Source: Pseudomonadota bacterium (GTDB lineage: Bacteria; Pseudomonadota; Gammaproteobacteria; UBA9339). From it: a stretch of DNA of 64,000 nucleotides. The position numbers and the translations under genes were made by a program. A model generated the notes under the pieces. It was given only the letters and a program-made list of their open reading frames with translations. It made no database searches and was not told the DNA's origin. The stretch spans positions 57,967 through 121,966 of the forward strand of contig JAJXWM010000003.1 in NCBI GenBank assembly GCA_021781615.1, written 5' to 3'. This document shows positions 43,457 through 52,021 of the stretch, in pieces (positions within the stretch are counted from its first letter, which is position 1; the number at the start of each line of letters is the position of its first letter).

Positions 43457-43608
43457 CCCATAAGAAATTAATAAATAAGATCTCATGGGCTTGCGAGAAC
43501 GGTATCCAATTTAATCAAAATACCAATCCAGCAGTCGACTATGAAAAAATGGAAAAAGACAAGAAAATTATCAACACTATTGCCGATGAACTGAGGCAGC
43601 TTAATTAG
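43447..43608 (+). CDS. Small protein of 53 aa, TTG start
   Basis: An open frame from TTG at 43447 overlaps the beta-lactamase stop by 10 bp. AGGAAGGAG stands 9 bases upstream, so translation by coupling is plausible. The product (LELTHKKLINKISWACENG..., ending IINTIADELRQLN) is helical and charged. It ends 11 bp before the APH gene. No homologue recognised. Confidence 0.5.
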   Translation: MELTHKKLINKISWACENGIQFNQNTNPAVDYEKMEKDKKIINTIADELRQLN

Positions 43609-43619
43609 CAGAACCAACT

Positions 43620-44510
43620 ATGCATAAGTTAGCACAAAATGCTATAAATATTAGCGGTGAAAGTGGCAAAACATGGATCGCCAGCCTACCTGACACGGTG
43701 CGAATACTCACGGACTATTGGAAGTTAAGCAATATCGCTCCCGTTGACAATATGTCTTTTAACTATGTGGCAAAAGCAATTTGTAACCCTCGGCAACCGG
43801 TGGTGTTAAAGATAGGTTTTGATGCAAGTGTTATTGCTGCCGAAAAAAACGCATTGATATATTTTGGTGGCAATGCTTCAATTCGCCTCATCGATTACAA
43901 TGAAAAATACAACGCTTTATTGCTTGAGCAAGCCATTCCTGGCACTTCATTGAAATCTCTTTATCCAGCCAACGATAAATTCGTTATTGATTATTATATA
44001 GATACAGTGCAAAGATTGCACAATAAGCCGTTGTCCAATAAGCATGGCTTTCGTCATATCAGCGATTGGTTGAAAATACTTGATGGGTTTAACTCAGACC
44101 TCTTACCAAGATATTTGTTGAAAAAAACTATTCATTTAAAAAGCATGCTACTAAACTCAATGGTGAAAGAGGTATTATTGCACGGCGATCTACACCATGA
44201 TAATGTTTTAAAAAATGGAGAGACATGGTTAACGATCGATCCTAAGGGAATTATAGGGGAAACTGAATTTGAGATTGCCGCATTTGATTTTATCCATAGC
44301 ACTGAACTTATCGATAATCATAAAATAAAGAAATTATTTCTCGATAGAATAAAAATTATGGCAGCAAAGTCAAATTTAAGTGCTGAACGAATTAAAGGTT
44401 GGGTGTTAGTTAGATTGGTTTTATCCGCTGCATGGCATATTGAAGATAACGGTGATCCGAGTTTAGCCATAAAATTAGCGGAAATATTGAACAACAGCGA
44501 GACAACATAA
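43620..44510 (+). CDS. APH(6)-type aminoglycoside/hydroxyurea phosphotransferase homologue
   Basis: 296 aa. The catalytic loop LLHGDLHHDNVLKNG and the metal-binding TIDPKGIIGETEFEIAAFDF are those of the APH(6)/hydroxyurea kinase family (streptomycin 6-phosphotransferases). N-lobe VVLKIGFDASVIAAEKNAL contains the ATP-binding Lys and Glu. It probably phosphorylates a small hydroxyl-bearing substrate; streptomycin is only one option. Its stop overlaps the next start as TAATG. Confidence 0.85.
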   Translation: MHKLAQNAINISGESGKTWIASLPDTVRILTDYWKLSNIAPVDNMSFNYVAKAICNPRQPVVLKIGFDASVIAAEKNALIYFGGNASIRLIDYNEKYNALLLEQAIPGTSLKSLYPANDKFVIDYYIDTVQRLHNKPLSNKHGFRHISDWLKILDGFNSDLLPRYLLKKTIHLKSMLLNSMVKEVLLHGDLHHDNVLKNGETWLTIDPKGIIGETEFEIAAFDFIHSTELIDNHKIKKLFLDRIKIMAAKSNLSAERIKGWVLVRLVLSAAWHIEDNGDPSLAIKLAEILNNSETT

Positions 44511-44748
44511 TGCTTAAAATTCGCCCGCCGTTACAAAAAACCAACGTGAAATCATAAGCATTGGTGCCATTGCTACGGCGGAATTACGTCGTACCTATCG
44601 CCCTTTTCCTAAGACTACAATAATAAAACAGCAGTTAGAGCGGCAGCTACGTCGCGCAGTAGCTGAACAGAACGGCAAAATACTTGGAATGGCCTTGTGG
44701 CATCCATCGAACAACAACGTTAACGTACTTGAGAAGATGTTGGTATGA
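44510..44748 (+). pseudogene. Frameshifted GNAT acetyltransferase fragment
   Basis: Starts MLKIRPPLQK at 44510 and stops early, but a +1 shift at the A-run near 44535 gives EIISIGAIATAELRRTYRPF, then EQNGKILGMALWH, a normal GNAT N-terminal half, up to TGA at 44746. The C-terminal motif A is missing. This is either a decayed gene or a sequencing indel. Confidence 0.6.
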
Positions 44749-45076
44749 TTGTAAATTTCTTATACACTGCCGGGGCAAGAACACCCAAAAAAGATGCTCT
44801 GCCAATTACATTGCCCGAAACCTATGATATTGGCTTACCAAATGGCTGGACTATTGAAAAAACTGATGGCCAGCAACAGATTGATGCACACGGACCTGTT
44901 GATAAGATATTAGCAGCCAATGTTATTACTTTTATTGCTAAGAAAAATTTAGTATTAAAGAATTATCGGAAAATAATGAACTTTATGAAACCGCACTATC
45001 TGTATCCCTGCTTCATGTAAACGCAAGCTGGAGCACCAAACCTCTAAGACTTGATACATATCAGCAATCAATATAG
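44745..45076 (+). pseudogene. Unknown small gene, probably frameshifted near its 3' end
   Basis: Starts as ATGA overlap with the preceding frame. The first ~65 codons (MIVNFLYTAGARTPKKDALP..., VDKILAANVITFIAK) look coding. The frame as written ends at 45020. A shift at the A-run near 44940 gives a more natural continuation (KEKFSIKELSENNELYETAL, ending RLDTYQQSI) to a TAG at 45074. No family recognised. Confidence 0.45.
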
Positions 45077-45085
45077 CTATTTTTT

Positions 45086-45955
45086 TCATGTTAGAACCCT
45101 CACTTCGTCAATTATTCGCGCCATAGTAAAATCATTTTCAGTTAGTCCATTCGCCACATGGGTAGTTAGTGTCATTTTTAACTTATTATAATTTAGGGTA
45201 AAAACTGGGTGGTGCCCTTGTTCCTCGACAATAATAGCTAGTAAATCTAAAAAATATTTTGCATCTTTAAAATCTATAAATTTTATTTCCTTGACTATTT
45301 TTTTATTCTCTACAAGCTTCCAATCAGACATAGAATGTAAATAGTTTTTAATTACCTCTATTGGCAATGGAAGCGCTCCAGATTCACAAGACACACATTT
45401 TCCTGGTAAATTTTTATCGTCGCGCAATGGTTCAGAATCAACAACCTCTTTCAACCTACTTAAGGTTTCTATATAACCAAGGTGTTGGGTAAGCTCTTTC
45501 GCAACTTGGACATACCTTAACATATCATTGCTATCTAAGATAACTACTGCCCGCGCCAAAAGATTGAGCTCTTTAATCAATAAACCGTAGTTTATACCAA
45601 AAGATGAATATTTATAATCTGATAAAACTATAAGGTTATTAATTTCATGGTTGACACAAAATCTTTCTTGTGCAAATGGCAAATCTTTACTAACCACTAT
45701 AACTACCACATTTTGCGAAAATCCCACCGCCCTTTTGTTAAATTCTTTTACTTGTAACTCGCAAACCGTGGTATCCAAAGAAGCTAATGTGGTTATGACC
45801 TTAATCTTGTTCTTAAATTGGGCAAGCCTAACTTCTTCCATCTTATTAGTAACCAGTATAAAATCTGCCGCAAGCTTACCTGGCGTTAACCTTCGGCCTA
45901 CCAATTGTACAGGACTACCTTTAAAAGTTATTTCATTGTTTTTAATTGACTGCAT
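45086..45955 (-). CDS. Fusion of thiol peroxidase (Tpx) and pterin-4a-carbinolamine dehydratase
   Basis: Start at 45955 is chosen because GGAGGG lies 8 bases before MQSIKNNEITFKGSPV; the frame is open 37 codons further upstream. ~289 aa. Residues ~1-170 are an atypical-2-Cys peroxiredoxin: TFKGSPVQLVG, SLDTTVCELQVKEFN with the peroxidatic Cys, SKDLPFAQERFC with the resolving Cys, LARAVVILD. After a GKCVSCESGALPL linker, residues ~190-289 are a 4a-hydroxytetrahydrobiopterin dehydratase: FIDFKDAKYFLDLLAIIVEE, then GHHPVF and TTHVANGLTENDF with the catalytic His residues. The fusion joins peroxide removal with pterin recycling. Both domains appear intact. Confidence 0.85.
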   Translation of the reverse strand: MQSIKNNEITFKGSPVQLVGRRLTPGKLAADFILVTNKMEEVRLAQFKNKIKVITTLASLDTTVCELQVKEFNKRAVGFSQNVVVIVVSKDLPFAQERFCVNHEINNLIVLSDYKYSSFGINYGLLIKELNLLARAVVILDSNDMLRYVQVAKELTQHLGYIETLSRLKEVVDSEPLRDDKNLPGKCVSCESGALPLPIEVIKNYLHSMSDWKLVENKKIVKEIKFIDFKDAKYFLDLLAIIVEEQGHHPVFTLNYNKLKMTLTTHVANGLTENDFTMARIIDEVRVLT

Positions 45956-46112
45956 ACAAATGACCCTCCAATAGCAAATTTGCCTTAAAATTTTTATAAC
46001 ATTATCGACGATATTATTATCTAGCTTAATATCAAAACTGTTTATTATTTTTTCAATCTTAGACACTCCATTAGTTAATTCTCCACTCTATCTAGTATGG
46101 ATAAGTGCTTTT

Positions 46113-46238
46113 TCAAGGCTCTCTATCAAACATTCGCGAAGCAAAACAACCTTTAGATACTTCCATCCATGGTTTCCCATTATTAGCTCTTTCATAAAAT
46201 ATGGCATCTCCACTTAAGTTAATTGTTATATGGCCTGA
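46113..46238 (-). pseudogene. Short orphan coding remnant
   Basis: A 41-codon open stretch without start codon reads HITINLSGDAIFYERANNG, then KPWMEVSKGCFASRMF and a stop. Its composition is protein-like, and upstream there is a stop in frame, so it is likely the tail of a lost gene. Family unknown. Confidence 0.3.
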
Positions 46239-46308
46239 TCAGTTAATTACCCAAATACATACAGTTTTTCTCCTTCCTTCTTCTAAGATCATAAAATCAT
46301 ATTAAGAC

Positions 46309-47067
46309 TTAAAAATTACCATCTACCATTGGAACAAATCTTACATCTAATAAATCTTCGATGGAGTAATCATCACTTTGGGTCCTTTTAGTAATTTTTA
46401 CTAAAACCTGCTCATCAACCGTTTTTTGTAAGGGTATAATCATGCGTCCACCAATAACTAATTGGTGAAGCAATGTTTTAGGCAGACTTTCGGCTTTAGC
46501 CGTTACGATAATAGCATCAAACGGGGCTGCAGTTAGCCACCCATCATGCCCATTTCCGACCTTGAAGTGAACATTATGGTAACCGAGCTTTTTCAATAAG
46601 GTAAAAGCGTTATTTGATAATTGTTCTATTATTTCAATAGTAAATACCTCCTTGCATATCTCTGCAAGTATCGCTGTCTGATAACCAGAACCCGTTCCAA
46701 TTTCTAACACCCTCGAATTATAATTTAATTGAGCTTCTTGGGTCATAAAAGCAACTATATATGGCTGCGAAATAGTCTGAGAATAACCTATTGGCAATGC
46801 CCTGTTATCATAAGCATACTCTTCTAAATCCTTGGGCACAAAAAAATGTCTAGGAACTTTCAACATCGCATCAAGCACAGACTTTTCTTTTATACCTTCA
46901 TCCCTTATAACAGAGACGATCCTATTTCTTTCCACAGTAAAATTTTTCATATCCACCCTCACCCAGAATAAAGCAATTAATTGCACCCCTATATCTAATC
47001 CCCAAAATAAGATTAGCGGTAGAATATATAATAGAATTAATCGCCAAAAATAATTTTTGTTAGACAC
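46309..47067 (-). CDS. pcm: Protein-L-isoaspartate O-methyltransferase with N-terminal membrane segment
   Basis: 252 aa. From ~residue 50 the PIMT fold is complete: VPRHFFVPKDLEEYAYDN, ALPIGYSQTISQPYIVAFMT, VLEIGTGSGYQTAILAE (SAM motif I), GNGHDGW, FDAIIVTAKAESLP, GGRMIIPL. The enzyme repairs isoaspartyl residues. Residues 7-33 (RLILLYILPLILFWGLDIGV...) form a hydrophobic segment absent from E. coli Pcm, so the enzyme may be exported or anchored. Met40 is an alternative cytosolic start. The 5' end overlaps the ZIP gene by 31 bp. Confidence 0.88.
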   Translation of the reverse strand: MSNKNYFWRLILLYILPLILFWGLDIGVQLIALFWVRVDMKNFTVERNRIVSVIRDEGIKEKSVLDAMLKVPRHFFVPKDLEEYAYDNRALPIGYSQTISQPYIVAFMTQEAQLNYNSRVLEIGTGSGYQTAILAEICKEVFTIEIIEQLSNNAFTLLKKLGYHNVHFKVGNGHDGWLTAAPFDAIIVTAKAESLPKTLLHQLVIGGRMIIPLQKTVDEQVLVKITKRTQSDDYSIEDLLDVRFVPMVDGNF

Positions 47068-47795
47068 ATTATTAATATCCCAAAAATAAATAAAGAAAAA
47101 CCAATTATCGATTCTTTTAGTTTTACTAGCTTTCTTAATTCTGGCATTAAATCTGAGGAAGCAATGTAAATAAACCCTCCGGCAGCAAATGCCAATAACA
47201 GAGGGATAATGGATTTAATCTTTTCTGATAAAAAATAGCCGACAATGCCACCCAAAACAGAGGTCAATGCCACCATATAATTTAACCATAGTGCCTTGCT
47301 TTTATTTAGACCAGCATAAATTAAAACACCAAAATCACCAATTTCTTGAGGGATCTCATGAGCTATAATAGCTATACAGGTTGCTATTCCAAATGATATA
47401 TTTATCGAATAACTTGCGGCAATAATAAGGCCATCGGTAAAATTATGTATAGCATCACCAAATAAATTTAAATATGCAACAGCGTGGATTTTACGCGCGT
47501 CATTGTGGCAATGGTGCCAATAAAAAATTTTTTCGGCCAAAAAGAAGGTAATGAACCCCATAAGCACGCAACCGCTAACACAATCAACATCATTAATTTC
47601 CTTAATCGCTTCTGGCAGCAAGTGGATAAAAGCACCACCCATCAAAGTACCAGCAGATAGCGCAATCAAACCAAAAATAATTTTATCTAATATTTCTTTT
47701 TTAAAGGTAAGAAAAAAAATACCAACTAAAGCAATTAGTGATATCAATAAATTACTTAATATAATTGCCCATAGGGTACCCATAAGTTTCTCCAA
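47037..47795 (-). CDS. ZIP-family divalent metal transporter
   Basis: 252 aa with about eight membrane helices. AFIHLLPEA, the metal-site helix NLFGDAIHNFTDGLIIAAS, and IAHEIPQEIGDFGVLI are the conserved ZIP motifs; a His-rich loop FYWHHCHNDARKIH sits between helices 3 and 4. It imports or exports zinc or similar metals across the inner membrane. Followed by pcm (31-bp overlap), preceded by the UDG gene by 12 bp. Confidence 0.9.
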   Translation of the reverse strand: MEKLMGTLWAIILSNLLISLIALVGIFFLTFKKEILDKIIFGLIALSAGTLMGGAFIHLLPEAIKEINDVDCVSGCVLMGFITFFLAEKIFYWHHCHNDARKIHAVAYLNLFGDAIHNFTDGLIIAASYSINISFGIATCIAIIAHEIPQEIGDFGVLIYAGLNKSKALWLNYMVALTSVLGGIVGYFLSEKIKSIIPLLLAFAAGGFIYIASSDLMPELRKLVKLKESIIGFSLFIFGILIMCLTKIIFGD

Positions 47796-47807
47796 TCCAC
47801 TTACCTA

Positions 47808-48500
47808 TCAACGCAAGTATCTAGCTTTTGACTTATATAGCATATGCTTGCTGATTAAAAATTTTTTTATTCTTAAAAAGTCAATATTCGCTTTCTTTTT
47901 TTCACCTGGCATCCGTAATAAATAAGCAGGATGATAAGTAACTAACAAAACAATCTTTTGCATACCATACTGGTAAACATGGCTTCGTAAATTCTCTATA
48001 GACTCTCTGGTGTTTAATAAAGTCCTTGCTGCAGTACGCCCAAGTGCAACTATTATTTTAGGCTGAATCAAAGCAATCTCTTGTTGTAAATAAGGTAAAC
48101 ATAATTTTATTTCTTTTGGAGTAGGAGATCTATTGCCAGGAGAACGAAATTTTAAAACATTAGTGATATAAACAGCTTCGCGATTAAAACCAACCGATTT
48201 TAACATCGTATTTAACAGTTTCCCTGCCCTACCGACAAAAGACTCACCTTGTACTTCTTCAGCAGCACCTGGGGCCTCCCCTATAAACATTATTTTAGCT
48301 TTTTTATTACCCACACCTAATATTGATTTTTTCCGTGTCTTATGCAAATTACATGAAGTACAAGATATGGCCGGTGCATTTTTTAGGTTACTCTTGGTAT
48401 CAGCTCTATTTGTTCCATACCGATGACCTATCGTTTTTTCTTTTGCCATATCAAAACCATGGTATAGTAGTAAACTCAAATTTATATAGTCTAGCCACAT
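47808..48500 (-). CDS. Uracil-DNA glycosylase, type 4/5 (iron-sulfur)
   Basis: 230 aa as drawn; Met18 at 48449 (MAKEKTIGHRYG) is a possible real start. SCTSCNLHKTRKKSI gives the first two Fe-S cysteines. FIGEAPGAAEEVQGESFVGRAG is the catalytic/uracil pocket. YITNVLKFRSPGNR and LCLPYLQQEIALIQPKIIVALG follow, with HPAYLLR near the end. These are family-4-type UDGs also named SPO1 DNA polymerase-related. It removes uracil from DNA. No strong ribosome binding site is seen for either start. Confidence 0.9.
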   Translation of the reverse strand: MWLDYINLSLLLYHGFDMAKEKTIGHRYGTNRADTKSNLKNAPAISCTSCNLHKTRKKSILGVGNKKAKIMFIGEAPGAAEEVQGESFVGRAGKLLNTMLKSVGFNREAVYITNVLKFRSPGNRSPTPKEIKLCLPYLQQEIALIQPKIIVALGRTAARTLLNTRESIENLRSHVYQYGMQKIVLLVTYHPAYLLRMPGEKKKANIDFLRIKKFLISKHMLYKSKARYLR

Positions 48501-49069
48501 CTAGAACAATTTGGCAGCATATCCAGCTTTATCTTGTGTTGCACATCCGGCCTGAAAATTAATCACAGAAAGTAAGCAAAATATTTCTAATAAATTTCTA
48601 CAAAATTTATATTCTTACACATATAGAACCCACAACAAATTTCTTAATATTATTGTTTTTTCAAATTTATTAAAAAATTGATTTTTTTATTAATTAATTT
48701 AACTAATAAAATTCAATAAAAAAATAAATTAGCTCCAATAGCATTTGTGTAAATATTAATAACCCCACCTCTATTGGGCTATAACAAAGATAAAGCATAA
48801 TCCTAACAAGAGCGTAAGCTTCGACGCACTCGATTTTTAGTATCTCATATTAGTAGAAGTAGCTGAATAATAGTTAGTGATTTTACTTACAATTGCATTG
48901 ATTTTTATCGTGATTTAATACAGCATTGCTTACAGTCTTTGATGCACAACAAATAATGGTGCGCCCAGAGATTAAACCTTGCTTAACTAAAAACGCTCTT
49001 AAAGATAGCTCGTGAACAGCTTTGTAAGATTTAATAAAATGATGAAATCGTTGAAAACCGCAGCAAAAA
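48501..49069. other. AT-rich gene-free region
   Basis: No coding or RNA gene recognised; 48600-48740 is almost pure A/T. It separates the leftward repair/transport cluster from the tRNA-fragment-bounded island and could hold the UDG promoter. Confidence 0.5.
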
Positions 49070-49114
49070 TGGTGCCGGTAAGAGGAGTTGAACCTCCGAC
49101 CTCTTGATTACGAA
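49070..49114 (-). other. tRNA-Thr(CGU) 3'-half fragment, left attachment-site scar
   Basis: Read leftward, the stretch gives TTCGTAATCAAGAGGTCGG, then GTTCAACTC, then CCGGCACCA. This is the anticodon loop (CGT), variable region, T-arm, acceptor and CCA of a thrW-type tRNA. The sequence upstream (gtcgatac...) cannot form the 5' half. The same 45 bp with two mismatches lies at 54483-54527. Tyrosine integrases typically recombine at exactly this part of tRNA genes. Confidence 0.75.
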
Positions 49115-49277
49115 GTATCGACCTGAATTGTAGTTGTTTTATTCTTATATATTTTTAACGTGGGACGTACACCACATTTATGCAACTACATGCAACAATA
49201 TGCAATTCACTTACCCAAAATCCCCACACTTGGTTTATAAGAATAGGATTTAACCGGCTGAAAATATATTTTAAAAT

Positions 49278-49317
49278 ATACTGTAATAACACCCATTTTA
49301 TGGTATTATCGCAGTAT
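49278..49317 (+). promoter_or_regulatory. Inverted-repeat operator candidate upstream of abiEi
   Basis: ATACTGTAATAAC (49278-49290) faces GGTATTATCGCAGTAT (49302-49317), an imperfect inverted repeat ~60-100 bp before the abiEi start. AbiEi antitoxins of known systems repress their own promoter through such repeats; binding here is inference. Confidence 0.5.
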
Positions 49318-49375
49318 AAAATCTATTATAACCAATAGATCTATAGAATCTCAAAAACCGACTAAAAGTCAAGGT

Positions 49376-50188
49376 GTGCGCTTATTACAACAATTGCTTT
49401 TGTGTGGCAAACACATTTTTAACATGCAGGACGCAAGGGCGGCAGCCACCTTAGAGAAGATACCTAATAAACAGCTTAGAAAGATACTGTCCAATTTGGC
49501 AAAGCATAAACGCGTACTCAGATTACGTCGCGGATTATATGTTATCATTGGATTATTATCAGAACAAACCAATACTCATCCTTTCGTTATATCTACTTAC
49601 TTAATTCAACCATCAGCTATTAGCCATTGGTCAGCCTTACAGCATCATGGCCTAACTGAGCAAATATCACAAATTATTACAGCTTCAACTCCTAGCAAAG
49701 TTATAACCCCCTCCATGCGTGAAAAAAAATCACATGAATTAAAATTAAAACATGCATGGGAAATTGACGGGGTCCGCTATGAGTATGTCAATATCCAACA
49801 AAAGCACTTTTTTGGCATTGAAAAAATATGGCTGGATGAGCATTTTCAAATCCCGATTACTAATAAAGAACGCACCCTGCTTGATGTATTTATTTATCCT
49901 AAGATGTTTGGCGGTATGGGTGAAGCATTGGGGTTATTAGAAAATTCGCTGGCAATTATTGATATTCAAAAGCTAGTTGACTATGCCATCCACTACGGTA
50001 AAAAATCAGTTGCCAAACGGTTAGGATGGGCGCTGGAATATTTTGGTGTTGCAGATAAGCAGCTGAAACTACTCTTACAAGTTCCAATTAGTTACTACTG
50101 TCGTCTTGACCCTTCGGCACCAGCAAAAGGATCATGCGATAATCGTTGGATGATTCAAAATAATCTAATAAAAGTAAAAAACGAATGA
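49376..50188 (+). CDS. abiEi: AbiEi-family antitoxin / transcriptional regulator
   Basis: 270 aa. The N-terminal winged helix (LRKILSNLAKHKRVLRLRRG, LYVI) and the following domain with ISHWSALQHHGLTEQ, FFGIEKIWLD and ERTLLDVFIYPKMFGG match the AbiEi antitoxin of type IV toxin-antitoxin systems. It begins with GTG at 49376; the frame remains open upstream to ~49325, so an earlier non-ATG start is possible. It overlaps the toxin gene by 4 bp (ATGA). Confidence 0.82.
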   Translation: MRLLQQLLLCGKHIFNMQDARAAATLEKIPNKQLRKILSNLAKHKRVLRLRRGLYVIIGLLSEQTNTHPFVISTYLIQPSAISHWSALQHHGLTEQISQIITASTPSKVITPSMREKKSHELKLKHAWEIDGVRYEYVNIQQKHFFGIEKIWLDEHFQIPITNKERTLLDVFIYPKMFGGMGEALGLLENSLAIIDIQKLVDYAIHYGKKSVAKRLGWALEYFGVADKQLKLLLQVPISYYCRLDPSAPAKGSCDNRWMIQNNLIKVKNE

Positions 50189-51048
50189 AGCTATTGCGCA
50201 TTAAATTACAAAATGAGTGTGCTATCAAAAAATCACGGCTGGATATCATTGAAAAAGATTATGCATTAAGCTATCTCCTGGCTGGAATCGCCAAACAACA
50301 GCAACTTACTCATTCGCTTATATTTAAAGGTGGCAACGCACTAAAAAAGATATTTTTTGGAGATTATCGCTTTTCAGTTGACCTCGACTTCTCAACATTA
50401 AATGCACCAAAAAACCAAGCATTAGAAAATGCCTTGCAAGCAGCAATAGATATATCAAGCGAACTTTTATCTAATTATGGTCCTTTTGAAATTCAATTAA
50501 AACGTTACCCGGAAAGCAAACCACATCCAACCGGTCAGGAGGCCTTTAATATTAATGTAAAATTCCCCTAGCATAGATCAGCTCTTTGCACAATTAAAAT
50601 TGAGGTAACCCATGACGAGCCAGTAATTTTATCGCCAGCATATAAGCCCATTTTGCATAGATATGAAGAAGTGCTCGATTGTACGGTCGCGTGTTATCAC
50701 CTTGAAGAAATTATTGCGGAAAAGCTACGGGCATTACTGCAAACACATAAAAGGCTTATTACTCGCGGATGGAATAGGCCTAGAGCACGGGACTATTATG
50801 ACCTATGGTCTATTTTAAAAAATTATAATTCAGCCATTGATACCACCAAGCTAATTAAAGTGCTTGATAAAAAATGTCGACATCGTGATGTATCGTACAA
50901 ATCTATCGATGATTTTTTCACGCCTGAATTAATTAAAGAAGCCTACCAGCATTGGCAAACCACGTTAGGAAATTTAGTCACTGGATTACCTGGATGCGAG
51001 CTGGTACTTGATGAAGTAAAAATACTAATATCTGAAATTTTAAAATAA
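50185..51048 (+). pseudogene. abiEii: AbiEii-family nucleotidyltransferase toxin interrupted by an amber codon
   Basis: One frame of 288 codons contains a single TAG at 50569-50571. Before it: LIFKGGNALKKIFFGDYRFS and VDLDFS, the GG...S and D-x-D nucleotidyltransferase motif. After it: CTIKIEVTHDEPV, YHLEEIIAEKLRALLQ and RARDYYDLWSIL, all AbiEii blocks. Family members have FPW where this gene has FP-stop, so TGG to TAG is the likely change. With the antitoxin intact, the toxin is probably inactive unless the stop is suppressed. Confidence 0.85.
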
Positions 51049-51088
51049 TACAGGGTCAGTCCCTAACAACAATATTAAATGGTGAGAC

Positions 51089-51847
51089 ATGAATAATAAA
51101 ATCGCCTTTATTACCGGAGCAACCAGCGGCATTGGCGCTACTTTTGCTAAAGTACTAGCAAGTCAAAAGTATGATTTGGTTATCACTGGCAGAAGAGAAG
51201 AGAAAATCCAAGCTTTTGCTGCTGAATTAAGATCGAAAAATAATATAAAGGTTGAAGTAATTATTGCTGAGTTGGCAAATGTCAAAGACATCGACATGCT
51301 TGTGGAAAAGATCACAAATATAAAAAACTTAGAGATCCTTATAAATAATGCTGGATTTGCTAAAAAAGGATCTAGATTTTACGAAGAAAACATCACCGTC
51401 TATGAAGACATGCTCAAAGTTCATGCCCTCGCTACCATTAAGCTTACTCAAGCTGCTTTACCAACCATGGTAACCAACAACATAGGTTCGATTATCAATG
51501 TATCATCCATAATGTCATTTTTTCCCTGTGCTCGGCAGTCGATTTATGTCGCAACCAAAGCATTTATAAGTTTATTTACTGAATCGATAGCTCTTGAACT
51601 AAAGGGTACTGGGGTACGGGTACAAGCATTATGTCCAGGCCTGACTTTTAGTGATTTGCATGAAAGGATAGGAGTAGATGTAGAAAAATTAGCCAAAAAA
51701 AGAGTTTGGTTATGGCAATCACCGATGCATTCTAAGGTTGTTGTGGATAAATCATTTAAATATTTAGCAAAAGGTAAGATTATTTGTGTGCCTGGTTTTT
51801 TTAATAAAGTAATCATAACGCTACATTACTTACGGAGGTTATTTTAA
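51089..51847 (+). CDS. Short-chain dehydrogenase/reductase
   Basis: 252 aa classical SDR. FITGATSGIGATFAKVLA is the cofactor loop, NLEILINNAGFAKKG the NNAG motif, INVSSIMSFFPCARQSIYVATKAF the Ser-Tyr-Lys triad, and LCPGLT the post-catalytic loop. The basic TGRREEK after beta-2 suggests NADP(H). The substrate is unknown; the C-terminal VVDKSFKYLAKGKIICVPG is like the DltE/YqjQ-type SDRs. 40 bp after the broken toxin gene. Confidence 0.9.
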   Translation: MNNKIAFITGATSGIGATFAKVLASQKYDLVITGRREEKIQAFAAELRSKNNIKVEVIIAELANVKDIDMLVEKITNIKNLEILINNAGFAKKGSRFYEENITVYEDMLKVHALATIKLTQAALPTMVTNNIGSIINVSSIMSFFPCARQSIYVATKAFISLFTESIALELKGTGVRVQALCPGLTFSDLHERIGVDVEKLAKKRVWLWQSPMHSKVVVDKSFKYLAKGKIICVPGFFNKVIITLHYLRRLF

Positions 51848-51942
51848 TGGAAACAATACAAAAATATAGCTTAGAGACTGCCTTAAAAAACATATGGTTA
51901 TTTCTAGAGCAAAATCTTAATTGGTTGTTGCTGGGTGTTTAA
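51847..51942 (+). CDS. Possible 31-aa peptide
   Basis: The ATG overlaps the SDR stop (TAATG). The product, METIQKYSLETALKNIWLFL..., is amphipathic with a hydrophobic tail. CGGAGG lies 11 bases upstream. It could be a small membrane peptide or a shadow; there is no family support. Confidence 0.3.
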   Translation: METIQKYSLETALKNIWLFLEQNLNWLLLGV

Positions 51943-52021
51943 TGGGGAACTTATTAAAACCCAGCGTGCTATTTGAGATATGTTATATAAGAAGCAAGTT
52001 TCATTTGTATAAAAATTTTTT

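Noticed and set aside
49070..49114. Considered a complete tRNA gene
   Set aside because: Only the anticodon loop to CCA end is present; the upstream sequence cannot form the D-arm or the 5' acceptor strand.
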